This document shows positions 1 to 12,112 of a DNA stretch of 64,000 nt, one piece after another. Source of the DNA: Eopsaltria australis (lineage: Eukaryota > Chordata > Aves > Passeriformes > Petroicidae); assembly GCA_034509425.1 (NCBI GenBank), contig JAVTVJ010001163.1:400228-464227 (forward strand), written 5' to 3'. Every line of letters starts with the position of its first letter. Within the stretch, counting starts at the first letter, position 1. The notes under the pieces are model-generated. The model saw only the letters and a list, made by a program, of their open reading frames with translations. It searched no databases and had not been told where the DNA came from. The position numbers and the translations under genes were made by a program.

Positions 1-3000
1 GTGAGCTAACAACAGTGGAAGCAAGAATATGTTGACCAAATATTAACCTACATTTTGTTTTGGTACAGAATCTTCATATGTATTTCACTCTCCATCAACC
101 TTATAAACATTTCTGCAAGTGAAATCACTGAAATTTTTCCTTCACTTCAGTGGGAAAAGCATGGTTTATGTTGCAGTGATATCAAGAATTAAGTAGAAGA
201 CTTTACCTTTCAGCCAAAGAGTTTCTCTGGGACATGCCCTAATTAAGCAAATACTCCAATGAACTGGAACATTTAAATGGAGTATAAGAGTAACAGATGC
301 AATACTGAAACAATGTCAAAGGAACTGCTCTGTTTTCTAGATGAATACAATAGCTTTATTATATTATTCATTATCTTTTAATTGTTAATTGGTTCAGAAC
401 TGAGTATGTGTTCCTGAGAAAAACTTGCATGCTTTCCAGTGTTTGCTTGGCTGTAAGACCATGCTATTTACCCTCTCTTCTAACTGTTTTGTGTTAACTG
501 CCAAGCAGTTATTGATGACTTTTTTGAAACTGCCATTGCAAGAACTGTAATGAATTGCTCTTTTGCAAGGTTGTATATCAACTCAAAGATCTCTAGGTAT
601 AAAGACTGTTTATATCTATCATTAATGTCCGAGGCTGCCTAAGAATCATGCCCTCTGTCCATTTTTACCCTCTGCCCTTTAACTTATGGGCTTTCATTAT
701 TGTCAAAAACCATAGGAAAACACATTTTGAAAAATCAGCCTTGATAACTCCTGCTGATAAAAAAAGATGAACAGGTCACAGAAGAAAAGCATGTGGAAAC
801 CTCAATTTGCATTATCGACTGCCACTATCTCAGAAGATTCACTTCAAAGGGACCAAGAGCTTTTTTCCTAATAGTGGTATGTAAATGAGCAGAGTATAGA
901 GGTTATACACTGGTTTCACACAGTCAGATGTCATTTTACTGGACCTCAGGAAGAGAAGACAAGTACAAGTAGTCCTTTTCATCTATATACAGTCCTTGAG
1001 TATTAATAATTTAAGTGACTTTAGAGCTTGCCAACGGCTACTATTGTACCTACAAGATTTTGCTTGTGATAGGCTTCATCAAGAGGAAAAGTGCTATATT
1101 TTATTATCACTTTCTTCTAGAGCTTCTCTGATTTGGGAAATAAACAAAACCAATCAAGAAAGACCTTCAAAACTCTATTAGAAAAGGGAAATAAAAGTAC
1201 TTAGAGAAATTGCCAGTTTTCTTGTTTCAGTGGTGACTCTAGGAAGAAACTATAGAAAAATCATAGAATGCAGCCTTTCTATTTTCCCACATTACTGGTG
1301 ACTACTCTGAAATAAAAAAGAATGTCATGTTTAAAGAAGTTTTGGTAGGGAAGCAAACAGAGCAAGCAGAATCGTTTTAAGGATGAAGTTAAATAAGTTT
1401 GGACTGCTAGATTTCTGGTTTGAATGAGTAGCAAACTCTCCTTCATATTGGCAGAAGCTGATTGTTAAAATGTTTGTCCCATCCCTGGTGGCCTATGTGC
1501 AGTAGCCTCTTTGTTAATGAAAACATTTTCTCTCTTTTGTCTCTCTTAAAAGAATATGATTTATATGTTTTCTCATGGCTATGACTGGTGGATGAAAAAG
1601 AGAGAAAAGTGATGGGAGTGTAACAGAAGAAAAGACTTTTAGAATTGCTGCAAATTTCCCGGCTCTTGAGACACTGTAGAGCTAAATACTGTAACTGGAT
1701 GCAGTATCTGGCCACATACATATGATTAGAAAGTATAACTTCCATACATTAGGAGTCAAATCCCTGTGTGTTTCTGGCTCTCACACATCCTGTCAGTTCA
1801 CACCTGGCATACTTCAATCCTAAACTGTCAGAACATAGCCTAGAAACCAAGCTCTTCATGCCAGCCTTATTTGCCAGCCCATAGTAGCTGGCATGCACTG
1901 GTTGTACTCCAGTAGCCCATCTTCTAGCTCTGTTTACTCTGAAAGAAATCCTGCTTATATCTTTTGAAATTGTTTCTTGCTGTGAGCCTGGTAAAGTTGA
2001 TTGGGAAATTAACTTCAAAAATACATCAAAATCACTAAATCCTAGCATGTTAAAAACTAAACCGAGAGAATATAATTAGTATTCTAAATTATACTGCCTT
2101 AAAATGAGTACTTCTCAGACTGGAGAACTGAAGAACTGCAGAACTGTCTACGTGTCGTCATGTAGTGAGTAGGGGTAGGATTTGTTCTAGCTGACTTTCC
2201 TATACCTATATATATAAAAATACCTTCTCCCTTTGAACATTTGTATCCTGCTTGAATTGACTTTGTCTGGCCCAGTGAATAATGTTTATTAGGAGAGCTG
2301 TGTGTTTATGCTTAACATCGTGATCCCCAGGTGCCAAATGATATGAAACAAATACTGCTTCCTGAGACACCCAAATAAGGGATTGATTGCAAACACCTCG
2401 AGTTAACCTGCAACGACATTTGATTTCAAATCATGCTTTGTTTTGAACAGATGCTGTGTACTATTCTCCCCAAATTAACCTGTTATCACACACAGCACCA
2501 GCTAAATTTACAGAAGTTTATTCCAGTATTTAATTAACTTTTTATTACAAACTTAGAATGACTCTTACCACAAGCAATAATAAAGACCTACAGGGCTTCT
2601 TTACTTGGTCCAGGGACTTAAATAGCTTTATGGGGAACTGCTACTTGAGTCCCAGGGGGCTCAGATTTCCAAGGACCAATCATCCCTCCTTCTGTGTTTT
2701 AAAGAACTTCATAGCATCTCTAACTTGCTGGTTTTTATTTTTAGCCAAATTGATTCAATTTAATGTGGAAGATAGGGGATTTTGTCTCTCAGAAGGCTTT
2801 TCTGACACATGATCCTTTTATTTATGTATTTTGTTTAGTAAATTCTTCAGAGCCTAATTGGCTTGCTATTCACCTTTTCAAGAGCTACACAGCATTTTAT
2901 ACATAATATAACAGAAAAAGTATTTATTTTGCGTGCGTATGATAAGGCTAACAGGCACGACACTTTTGGCAGCAGGACCATATTCCCATTTACCCTTTCC

Positions 3001-5399
3001 CTCACTACCACTCTTGTCAGTTCATTACTTTTTGTATTGTGTTTGCTTTAGGGTAAAAACCAAAACAGAACAAAACACAAACAACCCCGCCCCCTATCAA
3101 ACTGTAACAAAATTATTTTTCTGCCTGTCTAAATTTACCACAGACTGCTGTCTGAGCAACAATTTAAAGAAGTTTTTCTATGCATTCTATTCCAAATCAA
3201 GCAAGTTGGAATTTCTGCTGTAATTTGTGCAGTGATTCTGTTCTGAAAAAACAAATAATCCTGTAGTAAAAACAAAATAAAACCCCATTATCAATACGAT
3301 GTATATTGAATAAAAAGATGTTTTTTTAATTCAGAAATAAAAAAGAAGATAAAGTTTATAGAAACTGGATGTGGAAATAGAGGGGTCAAGTCCCATGTAC
3401 ATAGGATTGATAAAGTCTCATAAGTTTATAAATATGAAAATCTATAATAAAGATGATATAGTCTAAAAATTCATTAAAATCTGGTGATGTACTTAAATGA
3501 AAATACCACCTATATGCATGAGTATACGAATAAATGTAAACTTACTTTTCAAAAGACATTCCTATTTCTATTAGCAGAGTTAAAATAACTGCTGAATATG
3601 CTAGATGTTGTGAGCGCTCCAGTTGTTAAACTTTTAATGAAATGAAACCTTGATCATTCCTTAAGCTTTCCAGTAGTTACTTATCTTTTGAGTGAATAAA
3701 GTGCTATTAATTGCATTTATATACTTTAAATGAAGTACATCTGATACTTTTTAACTGATGGTTTGGCCACCAATTTACTTTATAGTGAATAAAATCCCAA
3801 GGATCTAACATATAGTGGAGAATTAATGCGCTCAATATACAAATATACATATGGTCTGAGACATTGTATAATTACGCTGTAAGAGACAGTCAGTGAGTTA
3901 AAGCAAAGTAAAAGAAAATTCTAGAAAATTCAATGTCACTTGGTTTATTCCACACCAGAAAATATTTACTTTTATTTGGCTTTGTTTGACCATTTAAACT
4001 GGGGGTCACCAGATAGCAAAATAACAAGTGCTTTGGAAAATGGGCACACATTTTCAGGTAGATACATTATGCCATAGCATAGCTCGTTCTTTGTTATATA
4101 ATTTTGTTGCATAACTTGTAATATAAGTTTTGTAATGAACGTAACATCTAAGGCAATGATTCAAAAGCATGCTTATAGTACCCAAAATGATGCAACTTCA
4201 AGGCTCCTGAATAAGCTGCTGCTGCATTAAAAATGGATGATGTCATAAACTGTTGGATGTCTTAGATAATATTTGCTATGTAAAGGAAAACACTGTTTAA
4301 ACACCAATTGCCTGTGAAGAAAAGCAATGCTGTGTTGCTAAATGTCTGAATCCCATATTTGCTATGAACAGATGTTAACAGGAACAGTCATTATATTAAA
4401 CTGCATTCATTAAATATTGACAGAACAACCTTAGTAGATGAATTTATTAAAACAGCATGGGGGCTGATTAGTAATTAGTAGATTGATGTATTCATGATTA
4501 TTTGCATGTGACAGCAAACAATCAGACGGTAGAGAGAATATTTTCCATGTTATAATCCACGTTATCCTTTCCTACCATTTGAACCATGGATTAACAGAGT
4601 TAATGACTGAAATTGTTCACAAGTTTGTATTAATTCTTATGACATTCTGTTACAACTGATTCTGTTAACAACTTCCCCAACAAACAAAAGAACTCCAACT
4701 TGTAATTCAGTTACATATAACAGTCCTACATGATATGTTGGTAAGAAATGAAAACAATATTTTGAAGAGCTTTTTTCCACCTACAGAGCAGGTAGGAATG
4801 TTAGTCAAAGCAAACTAATGTTCCTTTATTATAGGAAGACATCATTCCCTTAGTCTAAGAAAAGTAGCATATCCATACAGCTCTTTTTCTTTTTAATAAC
4901 TTTAACCTTTCACCATAAGGTTGAGAAGTTCCTGAATGGTGCTGTGATTCTACTCAAAATAATTGAATATTAGCTGTTGCATTGATTTAAAGGAGGTAGG
5001 TAGTCTTAGCTGATTATTCCTTTGAAATAAACTGTTTCTTTCATTTATAATGTCTCTAGAAGGTGAATAATTATCTACTGTTAGTTTAAATTTATCTTAA
5101 TGACTTCCAAATGTAATAGATTAAATTATTACAATTAGGTCACAGAAATGTACAGTATAAGCCTGTGATTATACTTTTAAGAAAAACTTTTGCATACCTT
5201 TCTTTTCTGTTATATTCATGCACATGCACAGTTAAGCTCACATCTTCATTATCTTCCACAAGTGGCTGTTCAATGGCAAGCAAAATAGTCAACACCTACT
5301 GACAATCTGCACCTAAAAGTGTCAATCACAGTCTAGTGCTGTCTACTAAAGTCTTCCTAGGGTGGCTGATAAGGTCAAAGGAAAGACTGATGTATATCA
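1..5399. other. AT-rich non-coding stretch, no gene seen
   Basis: Unique-looking AT-rich DNA with scattered A/T runs and short TA tracts (for example near 2205-2220). No open frame here has recognisable protein similarity, and those present are short with no convincing exon structure. A group of homeodomain, octamer and TGACAG motifs lies at 4462-4514 and is listed separately. No LINE or LTR could be recognised, though very old repeats would be missed by eye. Confidence 0.7.
4462..4514. promoter_or_regulatory. Candidate enhancer-like motif cluster (homeodomain/octamer/MEIS-type)
   Basis: Within about 50 bases I see a TAATTA homeodomain core (4472-4477), a perfect octamer ATTTGCAT of the POU type (4500-4507) and TGACAG, the MEIS/TGIF-type core (4509-4514), with a GATTGAT-like PBX-type core between them. 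Such spacing is common in conserved developmental enhancers, but these motifs are short and frequent in AT-rich DNA. Conservation cannot be seen from one sequence, so this is only a candidate. Confidence 0.2.
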
Positions 5400-5420
5400 T
5401 GCCAACAAGTCCCCCCAGCC

Positions 5421-5459
5421 ACTCACTCACTCACTCACTCACTCACTCACTCACTCACT
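5421..5459. repeat. (ACTC)n tetranucleotide microsatellite
   Basis: About ten perfect ACTC units. On the sense strand of the surrounding LTR this reads GTGA GTGA..., exactly where LTRs of this family carry a short GAGTGAGCGAGCGG-like run. The repeat therefore most likely expanded from LTR sequence. It should be length-variable between individuals. Confidence 0.95.
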
Positions 5460-5717
5460 TCCCCTGGTGCAATAGGGGAGTGAATTAGAAGGTAATAGTG
5501 AAAATAACTTTTCTGTTGAGATAAAAACAGTTTAATAGGGAAAGCAAAAGCTTTCCACACAAGCAAAGCAAAACGAGGAATTAATTAATCATTTTCTGTG
5601 GGCAGGCAAGTGTTCAGCTATCCTCAGGAAGGCAGGGCTCCATTATATATCACGTTTACTTGGGAAGATAAACATCTCCACTCCAAATATTGGCTCCTTC
5701 CTTCTTCTTCTCCAGCT

Positions 5718-5723
5718 TTATAG
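5718..5723 (-). promoter_or_regulatory. TATA box of the 5.4 kb LTR
   Basis: TATAAA on the minus strand, within a CCTATAAAGCTGG context. It lies about 180 bp upstream (in sense) of the LTR ATTAAA signal, which is a normal U3-to-R spacing. Whether it still works is unknown. Confidence 0.5.
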
Positions 5724-6537
5724 GCTGAGTGTGATGCCACATACTCTGGAATATCCCTTGGGTCACAGTAGTGGTCAGCTGTCCCAGGGGTGTCCCTTCT
5801 CAACTCCTTCTGCACCCCTGGTCTCCTCACTGATGGGGTGGGGTAAGAAGCAGAAAAGACCTTCACTCTGTGTAAGCCCTGCTCAGCAGTAAAGGAAACA
5901 TCTCTGTCGTCAACACTTGGCAATACAAATCCAAAACATAGCCCCATACCAGCTGCTATGAGGAAATTTAACTCTTACCCCAGCCAAAAGGAGTGCGAAA
6001 AAGCATTTGGTAGAGACAAACTTCTCATTTAATGTCTTCTTGCAGAACTTTAGCTAGAGCACACTAAAACTTCTACTGAACTGAAATTCTGGGTGTAGTT
6101 AAGGGACTTACTAAAATCTTGTGCTATTGCTGCAAACTGAATTGTTAATGTAGTTCCAGTGTTATTAGCACAAACAAAGCACTGTGGAAAGCTCCTTTCA
6201 CATACTCCATTAATCATTATTCAAAACAGCTGCTTCAGGAGGATTTATGGGAGTCAGGAATAACCAAGTATTTCACTGTACCTCATGCAGTAGTGTAGTG
6301 TGGTAACAGCGGAGGTGTGAGACCATCATTCTATGTCAAGGCCTTGAACAAACCTTTCTTAATTTGAATAGATTTTCTGATTTTTTTATTTTCTCTCAAG
6401 TTTTCTGACTGCTTAAATATGATGAGACAAATTGTCAGTTTCTGATCATGATTAATTTATTTTTGCAGTAGCTGTCCTATCAAAATGAACAAGTTGGAAG
6501 GTTAGCCATGAAAGGTCTTTAAATATCATGTTTAGTA

Positions 6538-6570
6538 TGTGTGAGAGTGTGTCTGTGTGTCTGTGTGTCT
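6538..6570. repeat. Imperfect (GT)n / TCTGTG repeat
   Basis: GTGTGAGAGTGTG followed by repeated TCTGTGTG units. Short, imperfect dinucleotide-type microsatellite. Confidence 0.8.
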
Positions 6571-7634
6571 TCTTCTGGAAGTGATGATTTCATAAAGGTC
6601 AGTAAAGTATTTCTACTTATACTAGATGATCCTGAGATTTAGACCATTGGTTGGAATCAAAACATTATCATAAGTTACAAGGACTTCAAAGTCTCATTTG
6701 AGATACAGGAATTCTGAAGAGTCAGTACCTAAAAACTGGCACACCACATTTCACAAGAATGAGGTTAAAAGCTATTTCTAATATATTTCCAGATATCTAC
6801 TACAGGCTACAGGGCATATCCATCTTCTTGGGATCTGCAAACAAGGCAGCCTTTCAAGGAGAAGAATCCAATGTTTTCTGATAAAATAAAAGTCAAAGGA
6901 GGATATTTTCTGCTTGTTTAATAACATTTTTTAGATACACATTTAGACAGAAGCCATTTCACTACAGGCTCTACCCTGCTAAAGTAAATGCAAATCTGTT
7001 TCTCAATCCCCAACAGTACCCGGCTGCCTGAATTGGCATGTTCCTTATCCATGTCCTGCCCAATTAGAAAAGAGTTCAAGACACTGCTTTGGAGAGCAAA
7101 TTCAAGCCTGAACCTGTGTCACCAGCAATGCCACTTGGTCACTTTGCGAAAACAGAGACCTGACTTCTGTGCCCCAATGTCTTAACATTCATTAACTGGG
7201 AGGGGACCTGATTAATTGTAAATTATGCTTGAATCACAGAATAGATGCACTTTAACGAAGCAAATATTATAGAGATAAATTTTGCCTAGCTATTTGACCT
7301 TAACTATGGCAGACCTGTACAGAAATTTCTTTAAACTTAATGGTGGTATATTTTTTCTGTAAGTCTTTATGTCAGAGCTTTTGTTCTCCTACATCAGAGC
7401 CAAGCATTTAATTTCCATCTTGGTCTAAAATCATCTTCTGGAAGTGCTTACTTAATCTCTGAGATTAGATTCATACTTTTAACAAATCACAGAGGAACTA
7501 TGAAAACTGCAGGCATAATAAAAAGTTAGCAAAATTTCCACCGGTGGAGCTCTTGGTCTTCCTAATTAAAGGCTTCTGTGTCTTTTTGCCTCTAAAAATT
7601 TTGAAGCCCACTAGACTAATGGGTATTACATGGG

Positions 7635-7652
7635 AAAAAAAAAAAAAAAAAA
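7635..7652. repeat. Poly(A) tract, 18 bases
   Basis: Uninterrupted run of 18 A. No LINE or processed-gene sequence is recognisable upstream, so it is not clearly a retrotransposon tail. Confidence 0.9.
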
Positions 7653-9117
7653 GAAATTAACTTCAGTCTGTTTTTGCTTTTCAATAACTGTGTGAAGGCT
7701 GGAATTCTTTGTGTTTCTGTGAAATTATCTGTCGTAGTGAAAGAAATTAAAGTAAGTTTGTAACTCAGCACCAGTAAATGCAGATGTATAATTTTACTAG
7801 TTCCAAGTAGCAGTGTAAATTTATTTAAGCCTGCAGAGGATTAGTCATTATTCTCCAGAGGAAACATTGTCTCACAGATGCACACCAAGGAAACAGATAA
7901 GAAGGGACATTATTTAATTTTAAATTATAATTTTAAAAAATCATTAAATACATAGACTGCTCTGGTGAGTTTTGATGTAGCTCCCCCACCAGAAAAAAAG
8001 AATATAATTTGATTTGGTAAGTGTTCAGTAATGATAATTTTAACGTTCTTTAAATGAATAATTGTGTGGGATTTTAGGTAAACAACTGATTTTCAAAATA
8101 CTGATTTTTAATGGAACAGTAAATATAGTTCCTTTCTTACATATGGTTTAAAATTATTAATACTGTAGAACAATATATATAGCTCCTAATTATTCATATG
8201 ATCCAACACTCAGTACAATTAAGCTTCACTTTTCATTTTATTATCTCCTTTTAAAAGGTAATTTAACTGTGTTCTGCTTTATACTGGTTCTATTTAGGCA
8301 AACCTCTGATTCACGTAAGTAATAATTTTGCTAAACAGCTCCTAAGCTTATCAACTGACAGAAAGATGTTAACAAAGTTTGCAAATCTTTGTGGTTTGGG
8401 AGCTTTTCATTGGGGCTTGTTTCGTGCTGTTTTCAGCTTTGTTTTGTGGTGTTGTTTGTTTGTTTGGGTTGTTCATAACTCATTAATATACAATAGCATG
8501 GCAGTCATCTGTCAATCCAGAAGGTCAGGGCATCAGCTGTGCCGTAGGATACTCGTTCAGAGAATTTATTTTGACGTTATAGCTTCTCATATTGAATTGA
8601 CACTGCATATCACCTCGCCATCAGTGTCAAAATCTGTATCGGTAGAAACCACACCATCATGTTTTGGCAAGCACATACTCACAAGCTAAAGTGTGTAAAC
8701 CTACTTATAGGTTGAAATGTAAAATTCTTCAAAAATTTTTTAAAAATCTGGCACCACTTAGGATTCCCCCCTCATTTTTCCCTATTAAACTACCTCTTAC
8801 AACTAAACTAAGGATTTCTCATACGTAATTTTGGAAAACATTGGAAGAAAGGTCCTGTAAATTTCAGTTACATTCTGCAAGAGATTTTTGCAGAGTAAAG
8901 GTATCACTTATCCCATAAAGTTCATTTTCAGAAGCATGCACCAAACCCTAACATGAAAGAATCTATTAAGCGGTACTTTGGTATTGTCAGGCATGCTTTC
9001 CTCCATTACACAAGTCTTTCTTTGGTACAAAACAGTCTAACGATGAGCAGCCCCAGATAAATGTTTGTTGCAGGTGCATAAGCAATCTGTGATGCACTTA
9101 TCTTATTCAAGAATAAT

Positions 9118-9123
9118 AGCTAC
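9118..9123. repeat. Left target-site duplication of the 9.1 kb LTR
   Basis: AGCTAC directly before the LTR terminal TG. It matches AGCTAT at 9753-9758 in five of six positions. A 6-bp duplication is the usual size for beta-retrovirus-like (ERVK, class II) insertions. Confidence 0.6.
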
Positions 9124-9752
9124 TGTTGCGGTCGCCGGTGTCAGGGCTGGACAGCTAGCCCCAGGGTCTTTGGCTAGCGACCCGTCGGTGGCTGCAGCCA
9201 GCGTCCCTGACCGCCGGAGCGCTGGTTCGCTGCCGCGGGAATCGGTGCGTTCCCAGCCGCAGGTAGCTCTTAGAGAGCAAGCTGTCTCTATAGAGGCTGG
9301 AGGGATAGGGAGGGATCTTCTGGCTAGAGTAATAGAGACACAGAGGCGTGAGATCCAACTGTGCTCTGGGTGTCCAGGATCAGAACACCCCGAACAGCTC
9401 AGAGCACAGACTTTTATTGTGAGGGCACCATCCAACCATCAAACACCAGGAGGGAGGAATCAGGGAGGGACCAGGGGACCAGGAGAGGGGGAGGAGAGGG
9501 CATGATAGACAACCGGGGGATACAATCAACTACCGAATGAAACAGAACTTTCTAGAACACAAGAATGATTGGCGGGAGAGTGGCAGGTGCTTAAACTAAT
9601 GGGGGAAAAGGGAACCACCTCTGAGAAACTCAGCCCACTTGCGAGGCAAACCACCTGTGTCTCCTCCCCAGGGGAGACTTTAAACTTGGGCACCTTTATT
9701 CCACAGTTTCTCAGGGGGGACCGAGGCTTTCGGGGCTTCAAGCACCACCACA
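9124..9752 (-). mobile_element. Solo LTR of a class II (ERVK-like) endogenous retrovirus, minus orientation
   Basis: A sharply bounded, GC-rich, CpG-containing block in AT-rich surroundings. Its ends form an imperfect inverted repeat: TGTTGCGG at 9124 on plus and, on minus from 9752, TGTGGTGG, so each end has TG...CA. The flanks AGCTAC and AGCTAT form a near-perfect 6-bp duplication. On the minus strand an AATAAAA polyadenylation signal sits at 9412-9418, followed by a TGTGCTCTGAGC stretch as expected at an R/U5 border. U5 is then the GC-rich part from about 9395 down to 9124. The length of 629 bp suits an LTR. No retroviral internal genes flank it, so recombination between two LTRs has probably removed the provirus. 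The open frames of 67-146 codons inside it (9065-9505 plus; 9103-9435 and 9155-9358 minus) are LTR by-products. Retained CpGs suggest it is younger than the other LTRs here. The exact family name cannot be given. Confidence 0.8.
9412..9418 (-). terminator. Polyadenylation signal of the 9.1 kb LTR
   Basis: AATAAAA on the minus strand (TTTTATT on plus), placed at the expected R-region position about 340 bases from the sense 5' end. A TG-rich sequence follows within 10 bases. Confidence 0.6.
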
Positions 9753-9758
9753 AGCTAT
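9753..9758. repeat. Right target-site duplication of the 9.1 kb LTR
   Basis: AGCTAT immediately after the LTR terminal CA, the partner of AGCTAC at 9118-9123 with one mismatch. The mismatch would be a post-insertion mutation. Confidence 0.6.
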
Positions 9759-12049
9759 TACCAAGTTTCACAGCTTGTGAAATTCGTGTTATAAAAGGGC
9801 CACTAATACCGGGGAAGCTTGTAGGAATTTAGCAGCTGATATATTAAATATTCTGTTGGAATAAATTTAAAATCTGTTCAGGAAAACTGGTTAGGAACCA
9901 AAGAAAGCCAAGATTTTAAAAAGTAGAAAGCTGAAGTTGATACAGTAATATCTAGCTAGAGGTACTTTCAGCATGTTTCAGCTACTGGTGCTTATCTGGG
10001 GTATCACTACATTTGCACAGCTGCAAATTGCAGTCTGGAATCGTATGACATCAAAATTCATGATGTGAAAGATTTCTATTCCTGTAATAACTAATTGCAG
10101 TGATATGCTAGTTCCCAAGTTGAAAGCATCTTAGATGTAATGGATACACAAAATAACTTTGTGTTTTTATTGCTTCTGCCAGTAAGAGCGGCCATCTGAA
10201 ATGAGGGTACAAATTAGCAGTAGGGCAGCTCAAAAGTAAAAGCTGAACATCTATTTTTGTTAATGAAATGTAACAGAGTTCTAAACTCACTGGTAGGCAA
10301 TGTGTAGAAATCTGAAAAGGTCAGATGTTGAGCAATGCAAAACCTGTATCTTCTGAAATAATAATTAATTTCAATCTATGTCATCAAATGGAAACTGCAA
10401 GCTACTTCCGGAGTAAACTCACCAGAACAGTGTAGGTGCATCAAGAAAGGGCCAATCTGCCAAGAAAACCCCCAGAATTAAATTGAAAAAGAAAATACAG
10501 CTGTTTATATTTCAATAACACCTGTATATATATATTGATCATATGAAGTTAGTGATTGCCTAGCATTAAATTTAATTTTGAATGGAAAGATTGCAAAAGC
10601 TATTTATGCATTCCTTCAGAAATATTTGAAATAGTATTTTTAAAAAATTTAAAAGAATACCTACATTCTCAATCCTGCACCAAACAACGATTTTGATGGA
10701 AATTGTTGTTTGCAAAAATCTTACTGTTCTATCTTTTCTTTAAACTACTGTTACCAGTGCAGCAATCATGACAGCTAATGGCTGATTTCAGGTATACCAA
10801 AGAACAAACCGAAGGATTTAAGCAAAACTTGTGGACATTACTAGTGGTAATTTAAATTATTTATATATTTGAAATACACAAATTTTTCACTTTATAAAGC
10901 AGAGAAAAACGAGGTGTTTAAATGTCAGAGTTTCCTACACTTATAAATGAAGTCTATACACCATTATCCAAAGACATTTGTTTGAAAATTCAGCATTAAT
11001 TTTCCAGACATAAGCCAATTATTTTAAAACTCTTACATCAAACTTACTCAGTTTTGTTGATCAAGAGATGTCCAGCTTCAATAGTTACTCTTCAATATGT
11101 TCTTAATTACTGTCAGATTGAAATCTAATCTAAAGTCCTTATTACAACTACACATGCATATATATAATCTGTCTTTTACTCAGCTACAGAAAAGAAATAT
11201 TTATTGAATGGCATTATTTCTAGAATTGCCTATTTCTATTGGTAATGAGCCATTGGTAATGATTTATTTAAAAGTCTCACCATCCTCTTTTTACTATGCT
11301 GACCATACAGTTGTCTATATTTTTTTCCTTATGAGCTTTCTGAAATTTTTATCTAATGGTTTATACTAAATATTGCCGGTATTCTCCTTATTGAAGTTTA
11401 TTGGATTTTTTTCTCTTTGCTTTTTAGGAAAAGCTGATTTACACAAGAACAAAAAAAAGGTTTTGGGGAATCTAATAAAATCTTTTGAGTAGTTCCAAAA
11501 TATTAATGGTATTGGTAGTTTTTATCTTCTTGCTCAGTGTGACTGGCTTATAATTTTATGTTTTTCACTTTGTGAAACTGTCACAGCATCCTAGAGTATA
11601 AAGCAAACAAGCACATTTTCCCCAGAATATAAAACAGTCACTTGGGTCTCTTTGCAAACGTAGGCAAGTTAAAGCCACTCAACAACTAACTTATAGTTCT
11701 GTGATCTATTTCCCTATGTTTCTTGGAATGAAGTTTGAAGTAAAATTCAAGCCACAGAGTATGCAGATTCTTGTTGCTCCTTAGATATAGCAATTGTTTG
11801 ATGAAAGCATTAACAAATTGCAAACAGCAGCTTTGAGCCAGTAACCCCAGGCTTCTACCACAGACTGAAGTCCCTCATGGCTTTTTTCCTGTACTTCATC
11901 AAGAGCATTTAATGAGCACATCTCTTTCCTAATGGGATGCTGTGGTCTTTAGCACACACCTTCTTTAGCACAGCTTGAGGTTTATCCACTCGAGTGCCAA
12001 TCTGTGAGTATCCAAGAATATTTGGAACTGAGTTTTTGTTGAGGTGCTA
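9759..12049. other. AT-rich non-coding stretch, no gene seen
   Basis: Returns abruptly to the AT-rich background after the LTR. No recognisable gene or transposon. Only short TA runs (for example 10527-10533). Confidence 0.65.
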
Positions 12050-12071
12050 CACTAGACTAGACTAGACCAGA
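12050..12071. repeat. Short (ACTAG)n pentanucleotide repeat
   Basis: About four ACTAG/ACCAG units, lying directly beside the CR1-like tail at 12074. In birds such short repeats often sit at CR1 3' ends, which terminate in tandem short units. Confidence 0.7.
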
Positions 12072-12073
12072 CC

Positions 12074-12112
12074 AAAATCATTAAGGTTGGTGAAGACCTC
12101 TCCAACTGTTAG
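12074..12112 (-). mobile_element. Short CR1 LINE 3'-end fragment, minus orientation
   Basis: AATCATTAAGGTTGGTGAAGACCTCT matches the reverse complement of the CR1 3' terminus (AATCATNAAGGTTGGAAAAGACCTCT type in birds). Only about 40 bases can be followed, so the copy is heavily truncated or decayed. The adjacent short tandem repeat fits the CR1 terminal-repeat position. Confidence 0.55.

Larger units (their letters stand above)
5400..5997 (-). mobile_element. Old solo LTR of an avian endogenous retrovirus, minus orientation
   Basis: Read on the minus strand, this matches the layout of a widespread bird LTR family. The sense start near 5997 is decayed (CTTTTGGCTGGGG followed by AGAGTTAA-like). 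A TATAAA box lies at 5718-5723 (TTTATA on plus) and an ATTAAA polyadenylation signal at 5531-5536 (TTTAAT on plus), followed by the typical CTGTTTTTATCTCAAC. The sense 3' end runs through a GTGAGTGA stretch and a GGCTGGGG block and ends in CA at 5400-5401. The length of about 598 bp is normal for a full LTR. No internal gag, pol or env sequence flanks it, so it is a solo LTR. The terminal bases are diverged and no clean target-site duplication remains. The 107-codon open frame inside (5624-5947, minus) is a by-product of LTR sequence, not a gene. The family assignment rests on remembered consensus features. The edges are accurate to roughly 10 bp. Confidence 0.75.
5998..9117. other. AT-rich non-coding stretch, no gene seen
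   Basis: No recognised gene or transposon. It contains a GT-rich run (6538-6570) and an 18-base A tract (7635-7652). The 107-codon open frame at 8366-8689 (plus) has no similarity I recognise and a low-complexity F/W/V-rich N-terminal part typical of a GTTT-rich chance frame. Confidence 0.65.

Noticed and set aside
5624..5947. 107-codon minus-strand open frame
   Set aside because: Runs through U3 and the promoter of an LTR. It is by-product sequence, not a gene.
7635..7652. Poly(A) tract as the tail of a processed pseudogene
   Set aside because: The upstream sequence has no coding or SINE/LINE character and no flanking duplication was found.
9065..9505. 146-codon plus-strand open frame, the longest in the window
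   Set aside because: It lies mostly in the antisense strand of the GC-rich solo LTR, where stop codons are rare. It has no similarity to a known protein and overlapping frames are open on the other strand too.
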